Of a stretch of 64,000 bases of DNA, positions 1-7,775 are shown piece after piece (positions within the stretch are counted from its first letter, which is position 1; every line of letters begins with the position of its first letter). The notes under the pieces are model-generated. The model was not told the origin of the DNA and made no database searches. It was given only the letters and a program-made list of their open reading frames with translations. A program made the translations under genes and the position numbers. This stretch comes from Leptolyngbya sp. CCY15150 (GTDB lineage: Bacteria; Cyanobacteriota; Cyanobacteriia; RECH01): NCBI RefSeq assembly GCF_016888135.1, contig NZ_JACSWB010000164.1, positions 1 through 64,000 of the forward strand. Direction: 5' to 3'.

Positions 1-94
1 ACCACTCCGACCCATCCCGAACTCGGTTGTGAAACGCTGCAGCGGCGAAGATACTTGGGGGGTAGCCCCCTGGAAAAATAGCTCGGTGCCAGGG
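1..94 (+). rRNA. rrf: 5S ribosomal RNA, 3' part (5' end outside window)
   Basis: The window starts inside a 5S rRNA gene. The stretch CCACTCCGACCCATCCCGAA near the start is the conserved 5S loop B/C region, and GGGGGGTAGCCCCC near position 60 is the helix IV/loop E part. The mature 3' end should lie near 94, after GCTCGGTGCCAGG. About 25 nt of the 5' end are missing. It implies a 16S-23S-5S operon immediately to the left of the window. Confidence 0.95.
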
Positions 95-107
95 CTAATA
101 CTAACGA

Positions 108-146
108 GAGCCGCCTTTATTGTCATGATAGAGGCGGTTCTTTTTG
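108..146 (+). terminator. Rho-independent terminator of the rRNA operon
   Basis: The arm GAGCCGCCTTTA and its near-complement TAGAGGCGGTTC enclose a short loop and are followed by TTCTTTTT. It lies about 15 nt after the 5S gene on the same strand, so it most likely ends the rRNA transcript. Confidence 0.85.
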
Positions 147-203
147 GCATCTATTGTCACTCATGACTCTGGTTTGGAGGTCGCCAGTTGCGTGAGGATA
201 AAC

Positions 204-236
204 AAACGGGGCGATCGCTAAGATCGCCCCGTTTAA
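204..236 (-). terminator. Rho-independent terminator behind purB
   Basis: A perfect 13-bp stem (204-216 with 222-234) with a 5-nt loop, built around a HIP1 octamer. Read on the minus strand it is followed by TTTGTTTA. It sits about 25 nt after the purB stop and separates purB from the oppositely directed rRNA operon. Confidence 0.8.
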
Positions 237-261
237 TTCCCTGTCGGTCTATGTTGGGCTA

Positions 262-1557
262 TCAAATACTGAGGCGCTGATAGATATGTTCTAGGTTGCG
301 AAGATGGTGCTGAGGGTTGAAACAATCGTCAATGTCTGCCTCTGTTAGTGTTGCTGTGACACTAGGTTCTTGGCTAATCAATGCCTTGAAGTCTCCCCCT
401 TCTTTGTTCCAAGCGGCATGGGCGCAGGTTTGAACAACGGCATAGGCATCTTCTCGGCTCATGCCGGCCTCAACGAGAGCTAGCAGAACCCGCTGACTGA
501 AGACCACGCCGCCATAACAGTTGAGGTTGCGCTTCATGTTGTCTGGGTAGACCAAAAGGCTTTTGACGAGGTCAATGGTCTCGACCAACATGAAGTGGGT
601 GAGGATGCAGGCATCGGGAAGGATGACGCGTTCAACGGAGCTATGGGAGATATCGCGCTCGTGCCATAGGGCCACATTTTCGAGGGCGGAAACCGCGTAG
701 CCGCGGACAATGCGGGCCATGCCGGTCAACCGTTCTGAACGAATTGGGTTACGTTTGTGGGGCATGGCAGATGAACCCTTCTGCCCTTTCGCGAAAAATT
801 CTTCGACTTCTAGAACATCGGTGCGCTGCAGGTTGCGAACCTCGACGGCAAATCGTTCAAGGGATGCTGTGAGCAGGGCTAGGGTTTGCAGGAAGTCGGC
901 GTGGCGATCGCGTGAGATCACTTGAGTTGAGGCGGTGTCTGGCTCCAAGCCCAACATTTGACAGGCGATCGCTTCAATTTTAGGATCGATGTTGGCGTAG
1001 GTACCGACGGCACCGGAAATCTTACCGACGGCAATTTCTTTTTGGAGACGACAGAGGCGATCGCGATGGCGCAGGACTTCAGCTAGCCAGCCCGCTAGCT
1101 TGAAGCCAAAGGTAATCGGCTCTGCATGAATGCCATGGGATCGCCCGGCCATCACCGTATATCGATGCTGTTGAGCCTGGTAGCGAATGGCTTGAACGAG
1201 GTCTTCCAGCCGCTCCATCAAAACATTGACACTTTCAACGAGTTGCAGAGCTAGGGCTGTGTCTAAGACGTCAGAGCTGGTCAGCCCTAGGTGGATATAT
1301 CGTCCAGCATCGCCAACATGTTCATTCACGTTGGTTAAAAAGGCGATCATGTCGTGGCGGACTTCAGCCTCAATTTCGAGGACGCGCTGGATATCAAAGT
1401 CAGCTTTGGCCTTGATCTCCTCGACTGCCTCGACGGGGATGCGGCCTAGCTCTGCTTGGGCTTCGCAGACCGCAATCTCCACTTGTAGCCACGTCTTCAA
1501 TTTATATTCGTCAGTCCACAAGTTGCCCATCTCGGGCAAGGTATAGCGTTCAATCAA
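262..1557 (-). CDS. purB: Adenylosuccinate lyase (PurB)
   Basis: Cytoplasmic homotetrameric lyase of purine synthesis. It cleaves SAICAR to AICAR and adenylosuccinate to AMP, releasing fumarate. The fumarase/aspartase superfamily signature SSAMPHKRNP is present, as is a TSSDVLDTA substrate-loop motif. The length of about 431 residues is normal for the bacterial short type. The family N-terminus is (M)IERYTLPEMG, which places the start at a TTG at 1557; a second in-frame TTG at 1578 would add seven residues. Neither start has a clear Shine-Dalgarno sequence. It appears monocistronic, with its own terminator downstream. Confidence 0.96.
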   Translation of the reverse strand: MIERYTLPEMGNLWTDEYKLKTWLQVEIAVCEAQAELGRIPVEAVEEIKAKADFDIQRVLEIEAEVRHDMIAFLTNVNEHVGDAGRYIHLGLTSSDVLDTALALQLVESVNVLMERLEDLVQAIRYQAQQHRYTVMAGRSHGIHAEPITFGFKLAGWLAEVLRHRDRLCRLQKEIAVGKISGAVGTYANIDPKIEAIACQMLGLEPDTASTQVISRDRHADFLQTLALLTASLERFAVEVRNLQRTDVLEVEEFFAKGQKGSSAMPHKRNPIRSERLTGMARIVRGYAVSALENVALWHERDISHSSVERVILPDACILTHFMLVETIDLVKSLLVYPDNMKRNLNCYGGVVFSQRVLLALVEAGMSREDAYAVVQTCAHAAWNKEGGDFKALISQEPSVTATLTEADIDDCFNPQHHLRNLEHIYQRLSI

Positions 1558-2023
1558 GGCTCGTATCGCAGAACACAACCGTTACATTTTAAGCTATAGT
1601 CTGCCGCCTTGAGCTTGAATTGTGATAGATCGCGGTGGATACGGTTGCTTGTTGCTGATGGTTTGGCACAATGCAGGGTATTGGTGGCATGGTTGGTTGA
1701 ATCAGCCTGTTTTGCTTAGGAGTAGAACTGATGCTGTTGATAGGAATCTATGATGCTGGTGCTAAAAGTCTGGACTGCGTAGGGCTTGAGCCGTCGGGTT
1801 GAATGGTGCTAACTCGACTATCTTGGTGGACGATGAGGTAGGCGCAGGGCGATCGCTTTTAGACCGTTAGTTCTCCATGCTTTGTCCAGGGCTTCGTTAA
1901 GATTCTAGATAGGCTTAGCGATGGAGAAACGGTTGTCGAGAAGAGTTTTGTGGGGAATGCGCTAGGTCTAGAACAGCATCTGGCTATCAACGTTCACATT
2001 TATCATTGAGCACACGGCCTTTT
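1558..2023. other. Intergenic region between divergent purB and the CNNM-type gene
   Basis: About 465 nt without a convincing reading frame. It must hold both divergent promoters, but I found no clear -35/-10 pair. It contains one HIP1 site and the long inverted repeat at 1863-1933 listed separately. Confidence 0.6.
1863..1933. repeat. Long inverted repeat upstream of the CNNM/CorC gene
   Basis: ACCGT-tag-TTCTCCAT (1863-1878) is complementary to ATGGAGAA-ACGGT (1921-1933). This gives 13 paired bases with one 3-nt bulge around a loop of about 42 nt. It ends about 90 nt before the start of the downstream gene, so it could fold in that gene's 5' leader. No T-run follows, so it does not look like a terminator. 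Confidence 0.5.
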
Positions 2024-3334
2024 ATGTCTTCAATCACGTTGGAGCTGCTGATTATTTTGGTGTTGGTGTTGGCCAACGGATTGTTTGCCATGTCAGAAAT
2101 TGCGGTGGTGTCCTCTCGTAAGGCACGGCTGCAAGAGATGTCGGATAAAGGCGATTTGAAGGCGCGGGCAGCGCTGGAGTTGGCGAATTCTCCCAACCGC
2201 TTTTTGTCCACAGTGCAAGTGGGCATTACGCTCATTGGCATTCTGGCGGGGGCCTTTGGCGGTGCGACCTTGTCTCAAAGTTTAGCGGTCTATTTGAAGC
2301 GGGTTCCGATCGCCATGATTGTAGAGTCGAGCGATGCGATCGCCCTAGTTGTTGTTGTCTTGAGTATTACCTACCTCTCGTTGATTTTAGGAGAGCTGGT
2401 GCCCAAGCGCTTGGCGTTGAACCATCCGGAAAAGATCGCGGCCTCCGTCGCCGTTCCCATGCGATTTCTATCCGTGATGACTGCGCCCGTTGTGCATCTT
2501 TTAACGACATCGACGGAGTGGGTTTTGAAGGTGTTAGGGATTGAGGCGAATCCCAATGAACCGTTAGTCACCGAAGACGAAATTAAGGTTCTCATTCGGC
2601 AGGGTACCGAGGCCGGCATGTTTGAAATGGCAGAACAAGACATGCTGGAACGGGTCTTTCGCCTCAGTGATCAGACGGTGAGTGCTCTGATGACGCCTCG
2701 CCCAGATATTCTGTGGCTAGATCTCAACGATACGATTGACATGAACCGTCAGAAGCTAATTCGCAGCAACCATACCCGGTTTCCGGTTTGCCAAAATAGC
2801 TTGGACAACATGCTGGGGGTGGTGAGCGTGACGGATGTACTCGCTCGTAGCTTGACGGAACAGGCGATTGACTTCACGGCCCTTTTACAGCAGCCTCTCT
2901 TCATTCCAGAAAATACTCGGGCCTTGAAGGTTTTAGAGTTCTTCAAACAGTCGGGCACCCACATAGCCTTAGTGGTAGACGAATATGGCGTCATACAGGG
3001 CTTGGTGACGCTGAATGACGTGATGGAAGTGATTATTGGCGACATTCCTTTCTCCGATCAGCCTCAAGAACAGCCTGCCATTCAGCGAGAGGATGGTTCC
3101 TGGCTTGTTGATGGCATGTTGCCGATCGATCGCTTCAAAACCCTCTTTAAAGTCCGTGATTTACCGGGAGAGCAGTGGGGAAACTATCAAACCTTGGGAG
3201 GTTTTGTCATTACCTATTTAGGACGGATTCCTGCTGCTGCCGATCATTTTTACTGGAATGGATTTCGGTTTGAAGTGATGGATATGGATGGTAACCGAGT
3301 TGACAAAATGTTAGTCATGCCGCCGACTTCATAA
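2024..3334 (+). CDS. CNNM/CorC-type membrane protein (DUF21, CBS pair, CorC_HlyC)
   Basis: The layout is that of the HlyC/CorC or CNNM family: a hydrophobic DUF21 domain (about residues 1-185, with the family motifs ANGLFAMSEIAVVSSRKARL and LGELVPKRLA), a CBS pair (about 200-340), and a C-terminal CorC_HlyC domain. Such proteins are thought to export or sense magnesium or cobalt, or to act in membrane stress; the substrate cannot be told here. I chose ATG 2024, since it begins just before the first helix; a TTG at 2006 would add six residues. The gene stands alone and diverges from purB. 'Hemolysin' names in databases are historical. Confidence 0.88.
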   Translation: MSSITLELLIILVLVLANGLFAMSEIAVVSSRKARLQEMSDKGDLKARAALELANSPNRFLSTVQVGITLIGILAGAFGGATLSQSLAVYLKRVPIAMIVESSDAIALVVVVLSITYLSLILGELVPKRLALNHPEKIAASVAVPMRFLSVMTAPVVHLLTTSTEWVLKVLGIEANPNEPLVTEDEIKVLIRQGTEAGMFEMAEQDMLERVFRLSDQTVSALMTPRPDILWLDLNDTIDMNRQKLIRSNHTRFPVCQNSLDNMLGVVSVTDVLARSLTEQAIDFTALLQQPLFIPENTRALKVLEFFKQSGTHIALVVDEYGVIQGLVTLNDVMEVIIGDIPFSDQPQEQPAIQREDGSWLVDGMLPIDRFKTLFKVRDLPGEQWGNYQTLGGFVITYLGRIPAAADHFYWNGFRFEVMDMDGNRVDKMLVMPPTS

Positions 3335-3791
3335 ATCTAAAAACCTAGCTATATAAGTTTTTGTTTTGTAACAAAAGTGACGCGTAGATTCTGGACTTCG
3401 TTAGTGTGTTTTATAACAAGGGTTTATCTTTTTTAAGAATTGTTGTGCTTAAATAGCTCCTTCCCATAGCTTCATAGCCATGGTTTTGATGGATTATAAC
3501 GATGCCTTTCTTGCGACCTTAGAGCACGAAAAAATCTGTGAAGCTTAGTGGCACGGGGTAAACGGGGATCATTCTACATGTAGAAACATAGGGGATCATG
3601 GGATGATTGGATCTAATGCTATGGGGCAAGCGTTACCCACAGGCTATAACCCACACTTCATATCCTCAAAATCAGGGCATTCTAGATATAGGGGTGTAGC
3701 TCAACGTCCAGGGTGGGATCAACATACAACGTCTAGGTTTGGGATGTGAGTTAGGGGATGACCGTGCGACTGTCGATTATGATCGCATCGA
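3335..3791. other. Intergenic region ahead of the LOV-GGDEF-EAL gene
   Basis: About 457 nt, AT-rich in its first part, with no reading frame I would defend. It carries a 14-bp perfect palindrome inside a pair of 9-bp direct repeats (3564-3599), listed separately. I saw no tRNA and no strong terminator behind the CNNM gene. Confidence 0.6.
3564..3599. promoter_or_regulatory. Palindrome within direct repeats, possible operator
   Basis: TTCTACATGTAGAA (3572-3585) is a perfect 14-bp palindrome. The 9-mer GGGGATCAT occurs at 3564-3572 and again at 3591-3599, framing it. It lies about 200-450 nt upstream of the possible starts of the GGDEF-EAL gene. It does not fit the NtcA (GTAN8TAC) or CRP patterns. 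Function is unknown. Confidence 0.35.
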
Positions 3792-6700
3792 GTGGCTGTA
3801 ATCTTGCTCTTTCCCCAGACGGTGGCTGGGACTTGCGTAAGCAATATGTATAAAAACGAACAAGGTTGTGAACATAATGGTACTCAGGCACCTTTTGTTG
3901 TCTGTGGTCAATTACGTTCATCTCCAGGATCAGATGGCCAGGCGATCGCTCCAGTATCCACGAGCTGGATCACATCGCCCCTATTAGGCTTGGAGGATTA
4001 TCCAGAACTGTCGGAGGGGCAAATGTTGGAGGCCAGTGATACCTCTGCGATTACCGCCTTGCTCGGCATTCCGTTGGCGATCGCCCACCCCCAGGATGGA
4101 CGTATTTTATATGCGACGCCTGTCTTGGCTGAGCAGTTAGCCATGCCGTTAGACGGGCTGATGGGGCAACCTTTGTCTGCCATCGTGGAAGATGTCTGCC
4201 ATTTAGAGTGGGTCGCGCAGTGTCAAGAGCAGCCCAATGATCAGCATGAGGCGATCCGTCGATTGCGGCACCAACCGGATCATGGGTCTTGTGATGATGC
4301 AGAACCAGGGGCGGGCGATCGCTGGCTAGATTTGCGCTATGCGTCAGTTATTTTTGAAGGGCAGCCTGCCCTAGGCATACTCGTATACGATATTACACCC
4401 CAGACCCAGGTCGCCCAAGAACTACGGGGGCGAGTGGCTCAACAGGAAGCGATCGCTCGCCTAGGACAGCAGGCCATTGCTGAGCCTGATCTTGTATTCT
4501 TGCTGAGTACTGCGGTGGCGGTGGTGCAGGAGACCTTAGGGGTTGACTATGTGCAGATTTTAGAACTGTTGCCCAATGGTCACACCCTTTTGCTGCGCAG
4601 TGGTGTGGGCTGGCAGGATGGCATGGTGGGGAATGCGACCATCAGCACGCGACCGGATACCCAAGCGGGCTATACGCTGCTGCACCAAAAGCCTGTGATA
4701 GTGGAAGATTTGCAGATTGAAACCCGCTTTTCGGGCGCACCCTTCCTGCACAATCACCAAGTAATGAGCGGGATGACGGTGGTGGTGCCGGGAAAGCAGG
4801 ATGGCTTTGGCGTTTTGGGGGTGCATACGCGTCTCTATCGTCGTTTCACCCAGGATGACGCTAATTTTTTGCAGGCGATCGCCAATGTGCTGGCTGCCGC
4901 CATTGCTCGCCAGCAGGTGGAAGATGATCTGCGGTTGATGAAACGAGCGATCGCGGCCAGCAGCAACGGCATTGTGATCACCGATCCGACCCAATTAAAC
5001 AACCCCGTTATTTACGCTAACCCTGCCTTTGAGCGGATCACCGGCTACAGCGTGACTGAAATCATTGGGCGCAACTGTCGGATTTTGCAGGGAGCTGATA
5101 CGGCAATAGAAGCAAAGCAGCACATTCGCCAGGCTCTACAGTCGCACCAGGACTGTCACGTCGTGCTGAAAAACTACCGTAAAGACGGCACGCCCTTTTG
5201 GAATGAGCTGTTCATTGCGCCGGTGTTTGATGCCAATGGCTATCTCACCAACTTTGTGGGTATCCAAAATGACATTACCCAGCATCGTCAGGCGCAGGAG
5301 CGCTTGCTGAATGAATACAGCTTGTTGAATGGGATTCTGCAAACGAGCGTCACGGCGGTGATTGTGTTTGATCACACTGGCGCGATCGTGTTTGCCAATG
5401 ATCGGGCGGAAGAGTTGCTGGGCTTGAGCACAACCGAACTGATGCAGCAGAAGTATGACTCGTTGACATGGACGGTTTGCAATGAGGATGGTTGTACTCT
5501 GCCTGGGGAGCAGCCGTTTCAAACCATTGTGCAATCTGGGCAGCCATTGTTTAACGTCTCCGTGATGATGACGCGGCATGATGGATCTATCCGCTACTTG
5601 TCGATGAACGGATCACCGCTACGGGATTCTGAAAGGGCGATCGCTGGGGTGGTGTTCTCCATCGCTGACATGACCGAGCAGCGGCGGATGGAGGCGGCTC
5701 TGCGCGAGAGCGAGTATCGGCTGAATAGCATCCTGGATTCCCTGGATGACGTCGTTTGGTCGTACTCGCCGACCATGGCTCTGCTCTACGTGAGCCAAGC
5801 GGTGGAGAGCGTGTATCAACGCCCGGTGGCAGCTTTTCGGGAAACATCTAGTCTGCGGCTGGAGATGGTGCATCCCTATGATCAGGGGGTGGCCCAGTCT
5901 AGTTTGCACACGTTACTAACCACAGGACAGTCGGACTGTATCTACCGGATCATGCGTCCTAGCGGGGAAACTCGCTGGATTCGCGATCGCGCCCATGCGG
6001 TTTATGACGCCCAGGGGCAGGTGCTGCGCTTTGATGGCATGAGCAGCGACATCACCGATCGTAAGCGGGCTGAGGATGATCTGCGCAAGAGTGAAGAGCG
6101 CTTCCGCTTAACCTTTGAGCGCGCTCCCATCGGTATGGCCATCACCACCCCGGCGGGACAGTTTTTGCAGGTGAACCAAGCGCTCTGCCAAGCCTTGGGC
6201 TATCGGGAAGTAGACCTGCTGAAGCTCACGGCCGATGCGGTGACGCATCCAGCGGATATTGTTGCCGATCGCTTGATGCTGCAACGGTTGCTGGATGGAG
6301 AACTGTCTGATGTGCAACTGGAAAAGCGCTACATCAGTCAAGATGGCAGCTTGGTCTATGCCATTTTGCAAGTGGCGCTCATCCGCGATCGCTATGGTGC
6401 GCCCCTCCATGTGATCCACCAGGTAATTGATATTACGGCCCGTAAACGCATGGAGGAGCAAATTCTCCACGATGCTCTCCATGATGTGTTGACAGGGTTA
6501 CCCAATCGCCTCCTTTTCCTCGATCGCCTCCAGCAGGCCATGGCCCGGGCCGAGCGAGATCCCTCCCGGCAGTTTGCCGTACTGTTTCTCGATATCGATC
6601 GCTTTAAGGTGGTGAACGATAGTTTGGGGCATCGTGTGGGCGATCAACTCCTGAAAGCGATCGCTGAACGCCTGGATCAATGTCTGCGTCCTGGTGATAC

Positions 6701-7772
6701 TATTGCCCGTCTGGGAGGGGATGAATTCGCCCTGCTCCTCGACAATATTCACGGCGCAACCGGCGCGGCCCACGTGGCTGAACGTATTTATCAATTGCTG
6801 CAGTTACCCTTTCATCTAAATGGCTATGATGTCTTTGCCACCGTGAGTATTGGCATCACCCTCAACATGCAGGGCTATACTGAGCCAGAACATTTGCTGC
6901 GCGATGCCGATACAGCCATGTATCGAGCCAAGGAGAATGGCCGAGGGCATTATCTGCTGTTTCAGACGGATATGTATGATCAGGCCGTTGCTGTTTTGGA
7001 ACTAGAGAGCGACCTGCGTCGAGCGATTGAGCGGCAGGAACTGCGGGTCTACTATCAGCCAATTGTTTCCTTAGTGACAGGAAAACTATCGGGGTTTGAG
7101 GCCCTGGTGCGTTGGCAGCATCCTAAGCGTGGCTTGGTCTCTCCGGTTGACTTCATCCCGATCGCTGAAGAAACGGGATTAATCATTCCCATTGGCCTGT
7201 GGGTGTTGCAAGAAGCCTGTCAACAGCTCCAGGCTTGGCGATCGACCCTGCCCCAAGCCGATCGCTTGATTATGAGCGTCAATCTATCACCCCGGCAATT
7301 GTCGAGCCCAACTCTGGTGGACGATATTCAGCAGGTCATTGAACAAGTGGGCTTGCCTCCCCACTGTCTCAAACTGGAAATAACCGAAAGCGGCATTATG
7401 GACAATGCTACCCATGCGGCGGCGCTGCTTGAGAGCTTGACCCAGCGCGGTATTCAGTTATGCATTGATGACTTTGGGACGGGGTATTCATCCCTGAGCC
7501 GTCTTCATGCGTTTCCCATTGGTATGCTCAAGATCGATCGATCCTTTGTCAGCGAGATTATGCATGATGAAGGGAAAGCCAAGATTGTGCAAGCTATTGT
7601 AGCCTTGGCCCATGCCCTGGGAATGGGGGTGATTGGGGAAGGCATTGAAACCCCTGAACAGCTTGCCGCCTTGCGATCGCTCCATTGTGATTCGGGGCAA
7701 GGCTATTGGTTTGGTAAGCCTGTATCTGCCAACGACACGGTGGAATTGCTCAAGAAGGGACAAGTGTGGTGA
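3792..7772 (+). CDS. GAF/LOV/PAS sensor with GGDEF and EAL domains
   Basis: A 1326-residue c-di-GMP enzyme without obvious membrane segments. Order: PAS-like (about 85-200), GAF (about 225-370), LOV (about 385-495), three further PAS/PAC units (about 505-885), GGDEF (about 890-1060), EAL (about 1070-1320). The fourth unit has the LOV signature GRNCRILQG, with Cys429 in the place of the flavin-adduct cysteine, so blue-light sensing through FMN is likely. GGDEF is intact (GGDEF at 975-979), with an RxxD inhibitory site (RPGD, 966-969). EAL is also intact (EAL at 1103-1105; DDFGTGYS near 1226), so both cyclase and phosphodiesterase activity are possible. The start is uncertain: GTG 3792, ATG 3846, or ATG 4023, which alone follows a good GGAGG. 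It converges with the WD40 gene, 3 nt apart. Confidence 0.92.
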   Translation: MAVILLFPQTVAGTCVSNMYKNEQGCEHNGTQAPFVVCGQLRSSPGSDGQAIAPVSTSWITSPLLGLEDYPELSEGQMLEASDTSAITALLGIPLAIAHPQDGRILYATPVLAEQLAMPLDGLMGQPLSAIVEDVCHLEWVAQCQEQPNDQHEAIRRLRHQPDHGSCDDAEPGAGDRWLDLRYASVIFEGQPALGILVYDITPQTQVAQELRGRVAQQEAIARLGQQAIAEPDLVFLLSTAVAVVQETLGVDYVQILELLPNGHTLLLRSGVGWQDGMVGNATISTRPDTQAGYTLLHQKPVIVEDLQIETRFSGAPFLHNHQVMSGMTVVVPGKQDGFGVLGVHTRLYRRFTQDDANFLQAIANVLAAAIARQQVEDDLRLMKRAIAASSNGIVITDPTQLNNPVIYANPAFERITGYSVTEIIGRNCRILQGADTAIEAKQHIRQALQSHQDCHVVLKNYRKDGTPFWNELFIAPVFDANGYLTNFVGIQNDITQHRQAQERLLNEYSLLNGILQTSVTAVIVFDHTGAIVFANDRAEELLGLSTTELMQQKYDSLTWTVCNEDGCTLPGEQPFQTIVQSGQPLFNVSVMMTRHDGSIRYLSMNGSPLRDSERAIAGVVFSIADMTEQRRMEAALRESEYRLNSILDSLDDVVWSYSPTMALLYVSQAVESVYQRPVAAFRETSSLRLEMVHPYDQGVAQSSLHTLLTTGQSDCIYRIMRPSGETRWIRDRAHAVYDAQGQVLRFDGMSSDITDRKRAEDDLRKSEERFRLTFERAPIGMAITTPAGQFLQVNQALCQALGYREVDLLKLTADAVTHPADIVADRLMLQRLLDGELSDVQLEKRYISQDGSLVYAILQVALIRDRYGAPLHVIHQVIDITARKRMEEQILHDALHDVLTGLPNRLLFLDRLQQAMARAERDPSRQFAVLFLDIDRFKVVNDSLGHRVGDQLLKAIAERLDQCLRPGDTIARLGGDEFALLLDNIHGATGAAHVAERIYQLLQLPFHLNGYDVFATVSIGITLNMQGYTEPEHLLRDADTAMYRAKENGRGHYLLFQTDMYDQAVAVLELESDLRRAIERQELRVYYQPIVSLVTGKLSGFEALVRWQHPKRGLVSPVDFIPIAEETGLIIPIGLWVLQEACQQLQAWRSTLPQADRLIMSVNLSPRQLSSPTLVDDIQQVIEQVGLPPHCLKLEITESGIMDNATHAAALLESLTQRGIQLCIDDFGTGYSSLSRLHAFPIGMLKIDRSFVSEIMHDEGKAKIVQAIVALAHALGMGVIGEGIETPEQLAALRSLHCDSGQGYWFGKPVSANDTVELLKKGQVW

Positions 7773-7775
7773 ACC

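Noticed and set aside
4560-5579. Two antisense frames (about 145 codons each) in the LOV-GGDEF-EAL gene
   Set aside because: Antisense to a domain-rich gene; no recognisable domain and no start signals.
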